A stretch of DNA of 64,000 nucleotides from CAVTQZ01 sp963737015 (GTDB lineage Bacteria > Actinomycetota > Acidimicrobiia > Acidimicrobiales > UBA8190), in the NCBI GenBank assembly GCA_963737015.1, contig CAVTQZ010000001.1, forward strand, positions 1,550,001-1,614,000, read 5' to 3'. This document shows positions 44,364-52,468 of the stretch, piece after piece; position 1 is the stretch's first letter, and every line of letters begins with the position of its first letter. Both the position numbers and the translations under genes were made by a program. The notes beneath the pieces were generated by a model. The model ran no database searches. It was not told where the DNA came from and worked only from the letters and a program-made list of their open reading frames with translations.

Positions 44364-45091
44364 TGGATGGCGAGGCGCTGGGTCCGACGTCGGACCCGGC
44401 CGAGATCGACAGGCGGCTCGCGGCCATGTCTCTGGTAGAGGCGATCGAGACGCAGCGATCGATCCGCCGGATCCTTCCCGACCCGGTGGACGACTCGGTC
44501 GTACGACGCCTGATCGAGCTCGCCCTGGAGGCACCTACCGGCTCGAACGGCCAGAACTGGGAGTTCGTGGTCGTTCGCGACGAAGCCGCCCGCGCCAAGC
44601 TCGCCGCGCAGTACCGGCGCGCGTGGCAGCTCTACGGGTCGTTCGGCAAGCGCCTCGCGAAACGCACGGACGACGGCGGGCAGATGGAACGAATCTTGAA
44701 GTCCGTCCAGTGGCAGGTCGACCACTTCGAGGAAGTCCCGGTGCTCGTGATCTGTTGCCTGAGGACAGGCATGAGCAAGGTCCCCTTCGCGCCGAACCCG
44801 CCGCTCGTGAACTCGAGCTTCTACGGATCGATCTACCCGAGCGTCCAGAACCTCCTCCTCGCCGCGCGAGCCGTCGGCCTCGGCGGCTCCCTCATCACGC
44901 TCCCGCTCTGGTCGGTCACCGTTGCCCGCCGCGCGCTCGGCCTGCCGGTGAGTGTCGAGCCTTGTTGCGTTGTCACCCTCGGCTGGCCGCGTGGCCGCTA
45001 CGGCCGAAAAGCGAGAAAGCCCGTGGAGAAGGTCGTGCACCTCGACCGGTACGGCAACCGCTCGCCGGCCCGTCAGCGCACCATGACCTAG
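44363..45091 (+). CDS. Nitroreductase-family FMN oxidoreductase
   Basis: The protein is an FMN-dependent NAD(P)H reductase of about 242 residues from GTG 44363. ATG 44426 (MSLVEAIETQRSIRRI) is an equally good start, because most homologues begin there. The family signatures are IETQRSIRRILPDPV (FMN phosphate-binding Arg), ALEAPTGSNGQNWEFVVV, and the C-terminal GLGGSLITLPLW with CCVVTLGWPRG. Its substrate is unknown. It converges on pdxH: the two stop codons overlap (TAG at 45089-45091 on plus, TAG at 45088-45090 on minus). Confidence 0.88.
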   Translation: MDGEALGPTSDPAEIDRRLAAMSLVEAIETQRSIRRILPDPVDDSVVRRLIELALEAPTGSNGQNWEFVVVRDEAARAKLAAQYRRAWQLYGSFGKRLAKRTDDGGQMERILKSVQWQVDHFEEVPVLVICCLRTGMSKVPFAPNPPLVNSSFYGSIYPSVQNLLLAARAVGLGGSLITLPLWSVTVARRALGLPVSVEPCCVVTLGWPRGRYGRKARKPVEKVVHLDRYGNRSPARQRTMT

Positions 45092-45699
45092 GGCTGGAGT
45101 CTGCCGATGCTCCATCCCGATTCTTCACGCGTGAAGAGGATGCGGTCGTGCAAGCGGTCGTCCCCCTGTTGCCAGAACTCCATCCGGTCCGGCGTCAGGC
45201 GGAACCCTCCCCACCACCGCGGGCGGGGCACCTTCTCGCCTTCGAATCCCTCCCACAATTCGCGGAACCGGGCTTCCAACGCGTCCCTGGAATCGATCGG
45301 TCGGCTCTGAACCGAGGTATGGGCAGCGACCCGGCTGCCCCTCGGACGTTTCGAGAAATAGAGGTCCGACTCCGTTTCCGATATCCGAGCGATGGTTCCT
45401 TCGATCCTGACCTGACGCCCGAGGACGTCCCAATAGAAAAGCATCGCCCCGTTCGGGTTCGCCTCGATCTCCGAGCTCTTCCGGCTGCGGTAGTCGGTGT
45501 AGAAGACGAAACCGCTCTGGTCCCACGAACGCGCAAGCACCATCCGCACGGAGGGTCGCAGGTCGGTGGAGGTCGTGGCCAGCGCCACGGCCTCGGGCAT
45601 CCGCACCGCTACCTCCGCATCGCGGTACCAGGCTTCGAACTGCACGAAGGGATCGCCGGCCACCTCCGATTCGGAGAGCGGTGCGAATTTTCCAGCCAT
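45088..45699 (-). CDS. pdxH: Pyridoxamine 5'-phosphate oxidase
   Basis: PdxH oxidises pyridoxine or pyridoxamine 5'-phosphate to pyridoxal 5'-phosphate with FMN. The 203-residue product starts at ATG 45699. Recognisable blocks are MVLARSWDQSGFVFYTDYRSRKSSEI (FMN site), GAMLFYWDVLGRQVRIEG, YFSKRPRGSRVAAHTSVQS and the C-terminal RPRWWGGFRLTPDRMEFWQ with RLHDR. The open frame upstream overlaps rpiB on the other strand and is not coding. It is divergent from rpiB with 89 bases between starts. Confidence 0.93.
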   Translation of the reverse strand: MAGKFAPLSESEVAGDPFVQFEAWYRDAEVAVRMPEAVALATTSTDLRPSVRMVLARSWDQSGFVFYTDYRSRKSSEIEANPNGAMLFYWDVLGRQVRIEGTIARISETESDLYFSKRPRGSRVAAHTSVQSRPIDSRDALEARFRELWEGFEGEKVPRPRWWGGFRLTPDRMEFWQQGDDRLHDRILFTREESGWSIGRLQP

Positions 45700-45788
45700 G
45701 CAAAACGGTATCCGCCGCACCGCCTGACGCACGGCCACAAATCTGGTGCAAGCATCGGGGCGAGATCCACACACAACAGGGGTTCGAC

Positions 45789-46238
45789 ATGCGAATTGCG
45801 CTCGGTTCCGATCACGCCGGCTTTCCACTGAAGCAGGTGGTGGCCCAGCATCTGCGCTCGAAGGGTCACGAGGTGAACGACGTCGGTACCTATTCGGAGG
45901 AGACAGTCGACTACCCGCCGTTCTGTGCGGCAGCTGCACGCGAGGTCGTCGGCGGTGAAGCGGACCTGGCGATGGTCTTCGGCGGCAGCGGCCAAGGTGA
46001 GGCGATCTCCGCCAACAAGGTTCACGGCATAAGAGCCGCGCTCTGCCACGACGAGACCACCGCCCGACTCGCCCGCCAGCACAACGACGCCAACGTCCTC
46101 TCGCTGGGAGCGCGCTTGGTCGCACCTGAGCTCGCCCTCGTGATAGTCGACGTGTTCCTCGCCACCACGTTCGAAGGCGGCAGGCACGTGCCGAGGATCT
46201 CGGAGATCGCTGCGATCGAGGTCGCGGAGTGCCAGTGA
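45789..46238 (+). CDS. rpiB: Ribose-5-phosphate isomerase B
   Basis: RpiB interconverts ribose-5-phosphate and ribulose-5-phosphate. The 149-residue product starts at ATG 45789 (AGGGG upstream). The family motifs are IALGSDHAGFPLK, VNDVGTYSEETVDYPPF, GGSGQGEAISANKV and the HDETTARLARQHNDANVL segment. The position usually taken by the catalytic Cys (G-C/S-GTG) reads GGSGQGE, as in the Ser-type RpiB of actinobacteria. A decayed copy of its last codons is found at about 49740-49820, beyond the surface-protein cluster. Confidence 0.93.
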   Translation: MRIALGSDHAGFPLKQVVAQHLRSKGHEVNDVGTYSEETVDYPPFCAAAAREVVGGEADLAMVFGGSGQGEAISANKVHGIRAALCHDETTARLARQHNDANVLSLGARLVAPELALVIVDVFLATTFEGGRHVPRISEIAAIEVAECQ

Positions 46239-46265
46239 TGCGCATCCCGCCCTGTCTTCGCGCAG

Positions 46266-47132
46266 CTAGGTTCGGGCCGACCCACGCCGAAGACGCGAGC
46301 AGAAAACAACGAGAGCACCGGCTGCTATTGCCAGAAGCCCTGTCAGCATGATCCACAAGATTTCCGCGCCGGTGAGGGCCAGCAGTCCGCCGTCTGCAGA
46401 GCCCGAGTGGACATCGACTGAAGGCGCGGGGAGGATCCCCGGCTGAGTCACCCCGGCGGCTGACGGCCCGCTGGCGCCGATGGTGCCGGTAGAAGTGCCA
46501 CTTCCGCCACCAGTGCCTGGGCTCGGAGGGCCTACAGCGCCTCCACCGCCACCCGTCAGCGTCACCGGCACCTGTGCTCCGTCGACGAACAGAGTCAGGA
46601 GCGTGAGGTCGTGAACGTCTGCGTAGGCAGCCGGACCGCCGGACGGGCAGAGGCTAAGTGTCAGCGCCCCGTTCACAATCGCAACAGGATTGGCGAGCTG
46701 CACCTGCGTGCACGGGTCGAGGGTCGATCGTGCCGTGCTCAACAGTGAGTCACCGCTCGGAGGGACCTTCGGATCTCCCGCGGGGTTGCCCCAGAACTGA
46801 AGCTCCACGGTCGCTCCGTCACAGGTTGCAGGAAGACCGTCAACCGAAGCTCCGGATACGGCGGGCGCGGAAAGCGCTCCTCCCCACCCCACCATTAGGC
46901 GCACCAGTGCCGGCGCACCGGCGACGTCGCAGGAACCCAACGCGTATGCATCGCTGAAACCGGGCACCTCGCCGACGGGCCATGACCCCGAGCCGCCGAG
47001 ACCGGTGCCTGCAAGAGCTCCGAGCACGATCAAACCGGTGAGCACACCAGGCCGGAGGACGCCGCGCGGGTCCTTGCGCGCCCTTTGCAATCTTCGGACG
47101 ACAACGTTCGTCGCTTCGTCTCTTCCTTTCAT
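46266..47132 (-). CDS. Exported surface protein with LAxTG-type sorting signal
   Basis: The 288-residue protein begins with a charged tail and a signal-like helix (VLTGLIVLGALAGTGLGG). A Cys-containing domain (SCDVAGAP, ATCDGATVEL, DPCTQVQL, LCPSGGP) is followed by a Gly/Ser/Thr/Pro-rich spacer of about 60 residues. The end is LLALTGAEILWIMLTGLLAIAAG, then RLRRG. LALTG fits the LAxTG signal of class E sortases: pentapeptide, membrane helix and basic tail. It should therefore be linked to the cell wall or to a pilus-like polymer. No sortase gene is in the window. It is the last gene of the surface module, 51 bases after the DUF5305-like gene. Confidence 0.7.
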   Translation of the reverse strand: MKGRDEATNVVVRRLQRARKDPRGVLRPGVLTGLIVLGALAGTGLGGSGSWPVGEVPGFSDAYALGSCDVAGAPALVRLMVGWGGALSAPAVSGASVDGLPATCDGATVELQFWGNPAGDPKVPPSGDSLLSTARSTLDPCTQVQLANPVAIVNGALTLSLCPSGGPAAYADVHDLTLLTLFVDGAQVPVTLTGGGGGAVGPPSPGTGGGSGTSTGTIGASGPSAAGVTQPGILPAPSVDVHSGSADGGLLALTGAEILWIMLTGLLAIAAGALVVFCSRLRRGSART

Positions 47133-47183
47133 CTCCGGAATCCGCCGCGTGTGAAAACTTCCTGCGGTGGACCTATCCGGTTC

Positions 47184-48395
47184 TCACGCGGATCCGAGCC
47201 GGCCGACGGGTGTCTTGCCGTTGAGGGAGAGGGCCTGAAACGTGCTCGAGAACTCCTCTTCCCGGGCGTGCCCGTCGCCGAACCCTTCATGGGGATCCAG
47301 CACAGGCGGCGTCTCGGTCTCGTCCTCATGAGGACACCCCTCATATCGGTAGAGCGTCCCGGTGTCCACGACAGCGTAGGTATCGAGTTCCGCTGCCTTG
47401 TGCAGGATCGGAAGTTCGAGGCGACGTGCCACCTGCAACAGACCGTCGAACGAACTGAGACCTACCACGACCACATCGGGGCTCTGCGGCAACGATTCGC
47501 TCTCGACCAGTGCGGAGGAGTATCTCGTGGCGATGCGAACGCGCTCGTCGTCCGAGGTGGCGGCCTGAAATAGCGGCCACATGGCAGACGTGCCGAGACA
47601 AAGGCCGACAAAGAGCAGTACGAGTGCGGCGATGCGAGCGTCGGCGACCGGCAAACCGAAGAGCAGCTTCGCAGGAGCCCCGCCCCGTATGGCGACAGTT
47701 CCAGTCGTACTGGGACTGAACTGGGCGTCGGCGCCCGACGGCGAGCTTTGGGACGGCGAAGGTCCCGATGCGGGGGGAGTGCTCGATGTCGATGCCGAGG
47801 GGGTGAGGACGCCCGAGTCGAAGCCGAAGGTGATTGGGGCATCGAAGGCTGTTCTGAGCGCTGCAGCCCCGAGCCGGCCTTGTACGGAAACGGTTGGGTA
47901 GATCGCCAGTGAGTAGCTGCCTTCACCTGCGCCACCTGCTACCGAGTCGAAGGAAGTGACGACCGATTGCAGAAGTGCAAGCTGAAGCGTCGCGTGAGAC
48001 TGGAAGCTCGTCCCTTTGAAGGCTCCAGTGCTTTGCAGGGGGATCACCCGGGTGATTCCTTGCCCGTTGTTCATCTTGGCGACGAGCTGCTCGGTTTCGG
48101 CAAGTCTCGCCGTGGTGGAGGAGGCGAAGCGATAAGAGAAGCCGACGTCGATCGAGCTCAGCTGGCTCAGGTAGATCGGCTGTCCTGTCGAGAGCCCCGT
48201 GCTTCCGTAGATCGAGCTGGCATCGGTCGCCGTGCTGTACGAGAAACGCCCGGACTGCATGTACGACAGCGATTTGCCAGCTCGGGTCGGATGGGTCCAG
48301 GAGAACACACCGACAACCGCGCCTACTAGGACCATCGCCGCGCCGAGGACCACGATGGCGAACCTCGCGGCTGTCATGGGACTGCGGGCTGACAT
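47184..48395 (-). CDS. DUF5305-like membrane protein of signal-peptidase cluster
   Basis: The 403-residue product starts at ATG 48395 with AAGGTGAAGG upstream; ATG 48413 overlaps the peptidase stop. Membrane helices lie near residues 10-32 and at about 245-265 (VADARIAALVLLFVGLCLGTSAMW). The extracellular stretch between them has FSYSTATDASSIYGSTGL and VDVGFSYRF-like beta strands and a Ser/Thr/Pro linker. A cytoplasmic C-terminal domain (about 120 residues) has VVVVGLSSFDGLLQVARRL. This layout resembles DUF5305 proteins, which are often encoded beside SipW-type signal peptidases. Role unknown; perhaps an assembly or quality-control factor for the exported partners. The family call is tentative. 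Confidence 0.55.
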   Translation of the reverse strand: MSARSPMTAARFAIVVLGAAMVLVGAVVGVFSWTHPTRAGKSLSYMQSGRFSYSTATDASSIYGSTGLSTGQPIYLSQLSSIDVGFSYRFASSTTARLAETEQLVAKMNNGQGITRVIPLQSTGAFKGTSFQSHATLQLALLQSVVTSFDSVAGGAGEGSYSLAIYPTVSVQGRLGAAALRTAFDAPITFGFDSGVLTPSASTSSTPPASGPSPSQSSPSGADAQFSPSTTGTVAIRGGAPAKLLFGLPVADARIAALVLLFVGLCLGTSAMWPLFQAATSDDERVRIATRYSSALVESESLPQSPDVVVVGLSSFDGLLQVARRLELPILHKAAELDTYAVVDTGTLYRYEGCPHEDETETPPVLDPHEGFGDGHAREEEFSSTFQALSLNGKTPVGRLGSA

Positions 48396-48402
48396 TTGAC
48401 CT

Positions 48403-48981
48403 TCACCTTGCATAGCGATGTCTCCTTCTTTGACGCCTTGACTTCGATCGGTTGAACGAAAGCAGCCACATCAGCACAAGTGCTACGGCCGCCACGACGG
48501 GGATGCGCAATGTCGTGATTATTCGCCCGGCACCCGGTACGTGGATCCGCTCTGCACCGACTATCTGAGACGCGACGGGCTCGTACGAATCGGGGAATTG
48601 GTTGTTGTCCCCTTTGAACACATACCGGCTTTCATTGATGGCGATGATGCGATGCATCACGACCTCGCCGAGTTGCTGATTGTGATAAGCGGCTACCTCG
48701 CCGACGTGGTAGTTGGCTTCCTTGCGTAGGACCACGAGATCACCTGCGTGAAATCGCGGGAGCATGCTCACTCCTTCGGTGACCACGTACGAGGTCTCTC
48801 CCCCCAACTGTGGGGGAGCTAAGAACATCCAAGCCACTGCCAGCACCAAGAGGGTGCCGAGCACCATGAACACACGCGAGCCCTTTATCGCGCTCAACGT
48901 CGATGGCCGTGGTGCACCAGAGGCCCCGCCGCCGGCATGCGCAGCCGAAGTTCTCGGCAAAACGCATACCGGCGACGACAT
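48403..48981 (-). CDS. SipW-like (Ser/His, S26B) signal peptidase I
   Basis: This membrane-bound signal peptidase has 192 residues. Helices are at residues 36-56 and 155-175. The catalytic Ser lies in TEGVSMLPRFHAGDLVVL. The second catalytic residue is His in GEVVMHRIIAINES, rather than the Lys of ordinary bacterial LepB. The family string YVFKGDNNQFPDSYEPV follows. The Ser/His type is that of SipW and the ER signal peptidase, usually dedicated to a few neighbouring substrates. The adjacent small exported protein (30 bases upstream) and the LAxTG protein are the likely clients. Confidence 0.88.
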   Translation of the reverse strand: MSSPVCVLPRTSAAHAGGGASGAPRPSTLSAIKGSRVFMVLGTLLVLAVAWMFLAPPQLGGETSYVVTEGVSMLPRFHAGDLVVLRKEANYHVGEVAAYHNQQLGEVVMHRIIAINESRYVFKGDNNQFPDSYEPVASQIVGAERIHVPGAGRIITTLRIPVVAAVALVLMWLLSFNRSKSRRQRRRHRYAR

Positions 48982-49011
48982 TTCAGCCTTTGGGACTCTG
49001 AGCTCAGGCCG

Positions 49012-49488
49012 TTAGGACTGAACCAGGAACGTCAGCTTGTTGACGTTCTTGATCGTGCTGGCCGGGATCCCATTTCCGTTCACGTCACGAACGTCGCAGG
49101 TCCAGGTCGCTTGCGGACTGCCGTTGTCGGTAACGCCCGTCCCGGAGTTGTAGCTGTCGGTGTAGCTGTTCGTACGGGTGTCGGTGCCGCCCCAGGCGGG
49201 GGTACAGCTGTACCAGTTGCCCGCTACTTCCACCGCTCCGTAGGCCGGCCACGAGTTGGTCTGGTGGCTGTTGTCCATCGGGATGTCGTTGAAGTGGATG
49301 TATCCGACCGTTCCGGTCTGTGCTGGCGTAGACGTGACGTCGTATATGGCATAGCCGTTGACCGTCACGTCGTTCGTGCTCGCGTAGGTGGGATTGGGGC
49401 TGGCACCGGATGCCATGTAACCGAAGCCGGCGGCACCGAGAGCAGCTGCTCCCCCCCACATGAGCAGTCTTCGAGGTAGCCTTCTCAT
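49012..49488 (-). CDS. Small exported protein, probable SipW-like peptidase client
   Basis: The 158-residue protein starts at ATG 49488; the frame is open to 49779 but has no family-like sequence there. The signal region is RRLPRRLLMWGG, a helix AAALGAAGFGYMA, and SGASPNPTYAS. The mature part is Thr/Asn/Tyr-rich and probably all-beta (DVTVNGYAIYDVTSTPAQTG, GYIHFNDIPMDNSHQ). It has two Cys (WYSCTPAW, TWTCDVRD) that could form a disulfide. It resembles TasA/camelysin-type secreted subunits only in general layout. It is the first gene of the surface module. Confidence 0.65.
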   Translation of the reverse strand: MRRLPRRLLMWGGAAALGAAGFGYMASGASPNPTYASTNDVTVNGYAIYDVTSTPAQTGTVGYIHFNDIPMDNSHQTNSWPAYGAVEVAGNWYSCTPAWGGTDTRTNSYTDSYNSGTGVTDNGSPQATWTCDVRDVNGNGIPASTIKNVNKLTFLVQS

Positions 49489-49739
49489 AATTCGGGTGTT
49501 CCCTTCTCGAGTCGGCCCACCGGCCATGCCTCTACGCAAGCTCGGTGGGCGATTCCTTTTCTTTTCCTTACGAGGCGACAGCCGGTGCCCCGCTGTCCTG
49601 GACGGAAACGAGAATCGCGGCAACCCCCCGGAAACCGCTGACCCGTTCTCCGACGTCGGCGGCCCCTCGCCTATTAGTACGCCTTCGCGCCCCTGCAGGC
49701 ATCTGCAAAATTGAGGAAACGTACGCCTTTCGTGGAGCA

Positions 49740-49820
49740 TTTCATGACTTCGCGCGAGCGACGAGCACGCGACGAGCACGCGCCGAGATTTCAGAGATAG
49801 AGGTCGCGAAATGCCAGTGA
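49740..49820 (+). pseudogene. Remnant resembling the 3' end of rpiB
   Basis: The frame ending TGA at 49820 reads AEISEIEVAKCQ, against RISEIAAIEVAECQ at the end of RpiB. At the DNA level, the last ~21 bases (AGGTCGCG, then TGCCAGTGA) are nearly the same, with a 9-base deletion further in. Upstream similarity fades quickly. It may mark the far side of an insertion or duplication that placed the surface module next to rpiB. Chance similarity over such a short length cannot be excluded. Confidence 0.35.
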
Positions 49821-49931
49821 GCCGAAATCATCACCTTTGGCGATGTGTGACCGGGGGCACGCCGATCATCCTTGGTACGCCCAGACGTTCTCGGTCCCTT
49901 CCTAGCCGCGGGGACCGGGCGCGTCCCTCGA

Positions 49932-49972
49932 GGGGGTGTGGGCGCGGGTAACCGCCCCGCACCCCCTTTTTT
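49932..49972 (+). terminator. Strong intrinsic terminator in plus orientation
   Basis: A GC-rich hairpin has arms GGGGGTGTGGG and CCCCGCACCCCC enclosing an inner CGG/CCG stem with loop GTAA. It is followed directly by TTTTTT at 49967-49972. The T-run makes it a terminator for plus-strand transcription. No plus-strand protein gene precedes it within 3.6 kb, which suggests either a small RNA or a barrier to antisense transcription. It could also help stop the minus-strand kinase transcript as a plain hairpin. Confidence 0.75.
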
Positions 49973-50010
49973 CGCGTGCGTTCGTCGCTAGGGATTGCCT
50001 TGCGAGTGGA

Positions 50011-51693
50011 TCAGGTCGGACGTGGCGTGACGTCGTGTCGGCTCAGCGCGCCGGCCGGCACCCGGATGCGGACCTCGAGACCTCGCCGGCCTGGCTCGGC
50101 CGAAGGATCCGCATGTGCGAGGGCGATCGATCCGCCCTCTGCCTTCAAGAGCTCACGGCACTGGTAGAGCCCGAGCCCGCTTCCCCGAATGTTCGCCTCG
50201 GTGCCGCCGCGCCACCCGCGCTCGAGCGCCCTTTGCATGTCTGCGTCCGACATGCCCGGACCGTCGTCGCAGACCCTGATCTCCAGCGCTCCGAAGGGTC
50301 CGACGATCTCGTGGGCTCGATCGGGACCGATTCGTCTGACCCTCACCACCACGCTCGCGTCCGGTGCATGAGCCGCGGCGTTCGCAAGCAGATTGTTCAG
50401 GACCAACGCGAGCCGATCACGCCGTCCGAGCGCGACGAGCCCCGGTTCGAGATCTGAGCTCACCCGATAGGACTCACAGCTGCGCAGGGACAGCACCGTG
50501 CCTATCAGCGCGCTCACGTCGTAGGACTCGCCCTCCCACGCCTGCTTCGCCAAGAGTCGCCGCACCGTCTCCACCTGGTCGCGCACGGCCAGCATCAGTC
50601 GGTCCACTTGTTGGCCCGGTAGGTGGTCACGCTGGGTGGAGAGAACGAACAAGGTCCCGTCCACAGCGCTCAACATGCTCGTGATGTCGTGGTCCTTACC
50701 CTCGTGGGTGGTCCTCACATTCGTGAGCTCGGTCTCCGCCGCTTCCCAGCGTCGCCGCCCGCGTACGTCGTAGAGCACCACTGAATTGATGGCCGAACGC
50801 AACTCACGACTCACGAAGACCGCCAACGCGAGCGCACCCGAGAGCAGGAAGAGAGCGGGGAGCTGCGACCAGACCCCGCTCCCGTGACCGACGCCGCCGG
50901 CAAGGGCGTCGCACGCACCTGCGACCGACATCGCCGCTGCCCCGAGTCCGACATGCAGGACCCGCCTGCGCGTGAGACCTTTCCTGCAGAGAACGAGCGC
51001 GACAAGGGCTGCCACGATCGCCTCGACGAGGTAGGCGATCCCCACGCCGCCGAGCTTGAAGGTCACGGCGACCCGCATCGACGAGAACGCCAGAGGAGGG
51101 GCAAGACCGAGCGCGCAAGCAACGCTCAGGCCCGTCGACAACACCGGATGCATGCCTGCGCGCACGTCCGGGCTCCGCAACGCCCAGATCGAGACACAGA
51201 CGAGCACCGCGGCGGTCGCGACGAAGAGGGCAGCGGAATAGCTCGCAACGTGAGAGTCCTGCCTCGCGAGCCCGCTCGCGGCCGGGACGAGGAGCGCTCC
51301 CATGAGGCCGGCGACGGACGCTACCGAAACGGCCATCGCGTCCCCCGTGAGGCGCCATCTGATCAACAGCAGGAGCGCGTCGATGAGGAGCAGCGAGAAG
51401 GCCGTGTCGACCACGATCGCCGACCAGATGCGGCCGCTCGCGCCTTGCGGAGCGACACCGGCCCATGAGGCCACGCCTGACGCCACGACGGGCAGGACGA
51501 CCACGAAGCAGAGGCTGTACATGGCTGCCAGGCGCACACCGCGTGTCTCGGTGGCCTCGATGACCCGGCGGCGATCAGGACCGCTGTATGGCCTCTTGCG
51601 GCTTCTCGGACTCCGCGGACTGCGCGGACTGCGCGGGTTTCGCCTTCGCGGTTCGGCGGCTTCCGTCAGTAGCTCACGAAGCAGAATTCGCAT
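50011..51693 (-). CDS. Membrane sensor histidine kinase with multi-helix N-terminus
   Basis: The 560-residue product starts at ATG 51693. The N-terminus has a repetitive basic stretch (PRSPRSPRSPRSRKRP), then about eight membrane helices up to residue 300. The DHp-like helix contains EGKDHDITSMLSAVDGTLFVLS; the His in GKDHDI is the likely phosphate acceptor. The HATPase blocks are LVLNNLLANAAAHAPD (N), VCDDGPGMS (G1) and IRGSGLGLYQC (G2). It lies 28 bases downstream of a NarL-type regulator gene, its probable partner. The signal is unknown. Confidence 0.85.
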   Translation of the reverse strand: MRILLRELLTEAAEPRRRNPRSPRSPRSPRSRKRPYSGPDRRRVIEATETRGVRLAAMYSLCFVVVLPVVASGVASWAGVAPQGASGRIWSAIVVDTAFSLLLIDALLLLIRWRLTGDAMAVSVASVAGLMGALLVPAASGLARQDSHVASYSAALFVATAAVLVCVSIWALRSPDVRAGMHPVLSTGLSVACALGLAPPLAFSSMRVAVTFKLGGVGIAYLVEAIVAALVALVLCRKGLTRRRVLHVGLGAAAMSVAGACDALAGGVGHGSGVWSQLPALFLLSGALALAVFVSRELRSAINSVVLYDVRGRRRWEAAETELTNVRTTHEGKDHDITSMLSAVDGTLFVLSTQRDHLPGQQVDRLMLAVRDQVETVRRLLAKQAWEGESYDVSALIGTVLSLRSCESYRVSSDLEPGLVALGRRDRLALVLNNLLANAAAHAPDASVVVRVRRIGPDRAHEIVGPFGALEIRVCDDGPGMSDADMQRALERGWRGGTEANIRGSGLGLYQCRELLKAEGGSIALAHADPSAEPGRRGLEVRIRVPAGALSRHDVTPRPT

Positions 51694-51721
51694 GGGTCCG
51701 CCGCCTCGTCGGGTCGTGGGC

Positions 51722-52381
51722 TCAGTTCGGTGCCACGAGCCCGCGGGCATGTGCCACCGCCGAAAGCTGCGAATTGACCCCGAGCTTGGTGAGGATCGCC
51801 CGGATGTGACTCCGCACGGTCGCCAGCGACACCACCAACTCGTCTGCGATCTGCCTGACGCTCTTCCCCTCGGACATGAAGTGGAGCACCTCGCGCTCGC
51901 GCGCTGTGAGCCGCGCCATGCGGATCCTCAGCTCCTTCTCGGACCGGAGGCGGGCCCGCCCCATCGCCGTGAGCTTCTCCAGCTCGTCGACGCGCATGAT
52001 CGGCCTGCCCTCGACCGCCGTCACCACTGCGTTGAGAAGCTGCTCGAAAGGCTGCGCCTTGTTGATCGCGCCGCACGCACCGAGTGCGAGGGCTGCGGCG
52101 ATCCTCGGCTCGTCCCGGCATCCCGTGAGGACGACCACCCGTGCTCGTGCTGCGGTGAGGACGGGAAGGACGTCGATCCCGTCCGTGTCGCCGAGGTCGA
52201 GGTCCAAGAGCGCGACCGCAGGGCGCGCCCGCTCCACCTGCTCTCTCAGGCTCTCCCCGCCGCTCAGGTCCGCCGTCGCGCATTCGAAGCCCTTCGCCGA
52301 AAGGGCGAGGGCGAGCGTCTCGGCCAGCATCTCGTGGTCTTCGACGATGAATATCGTCGCGGGCTCGACCATCTCGTCCAT
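51722..52381 (-). CDS. NarL/FixJ-family response regulator
   Basis: The 219-residue transcription regulator starts at ATG 52381. The receiver has FIVEDHEML (acidic pocket), ALLDLDLGDTDGID (phosphoacceptor Asp), VVVLTGCRDE (Thr) and INKAQPFEQ (Lys). The output domain is a LuxR-type HTH: LTAREREVLHFMSEGKSVRQIADELVVS. It is probably controlled by the membrane kinase encoded directly downstream. Target genes are unknown; no nearby operator can be tied to it. Confidence 0.92.
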   Translation of the reverse strand: MDEMVEPATIFIVEDHEMLAETLALALSAKGFECATADLSGGESLREQVERARPAVALLDLDLGDTDGIDVLPVLTAARARVVVLTGCRDEPRIAAALALGACGAINKAQPFEQLLNAVVTAVEGRPIMRVDELEKLTAMGRARLRSEKELRIRMARLTAREREVLHFMSEGKSVRQIADELVVSLATVRSHIRAILTKLGVNSQLSAVAHARGLVAPN

Positions 52382-52468
52382 GATCGGCCAGGCCGACCAA
52401 TCCAGCGCCTACCTGGTGTCAATAAACGAGCAACTACCCCCGCCCGGGCCGCTCTCCTCCGGCGCCGT

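Larger units (their letters stand above)
49489..50010. other. Intergenic region between surface module and two-component genes
   Basis: This stretch of 522 bases has no convincing protein gene. It contains an 8-bp inverted repeat (GCCCACCG at 49515-49522 and CGGTGGGC at 49543-49550) in the leader of the small exported protein. It also has a decayed rpiB 3' end (about 49740-49820), a 7-bp hairpin CGGTCCC/GGGACCG around 49889-49919, and a strong plus-oriented terminator (49932-49972). The promoter of the minus-strand surface module should lie here, but I cannot point to it. Confidence 0.6.
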
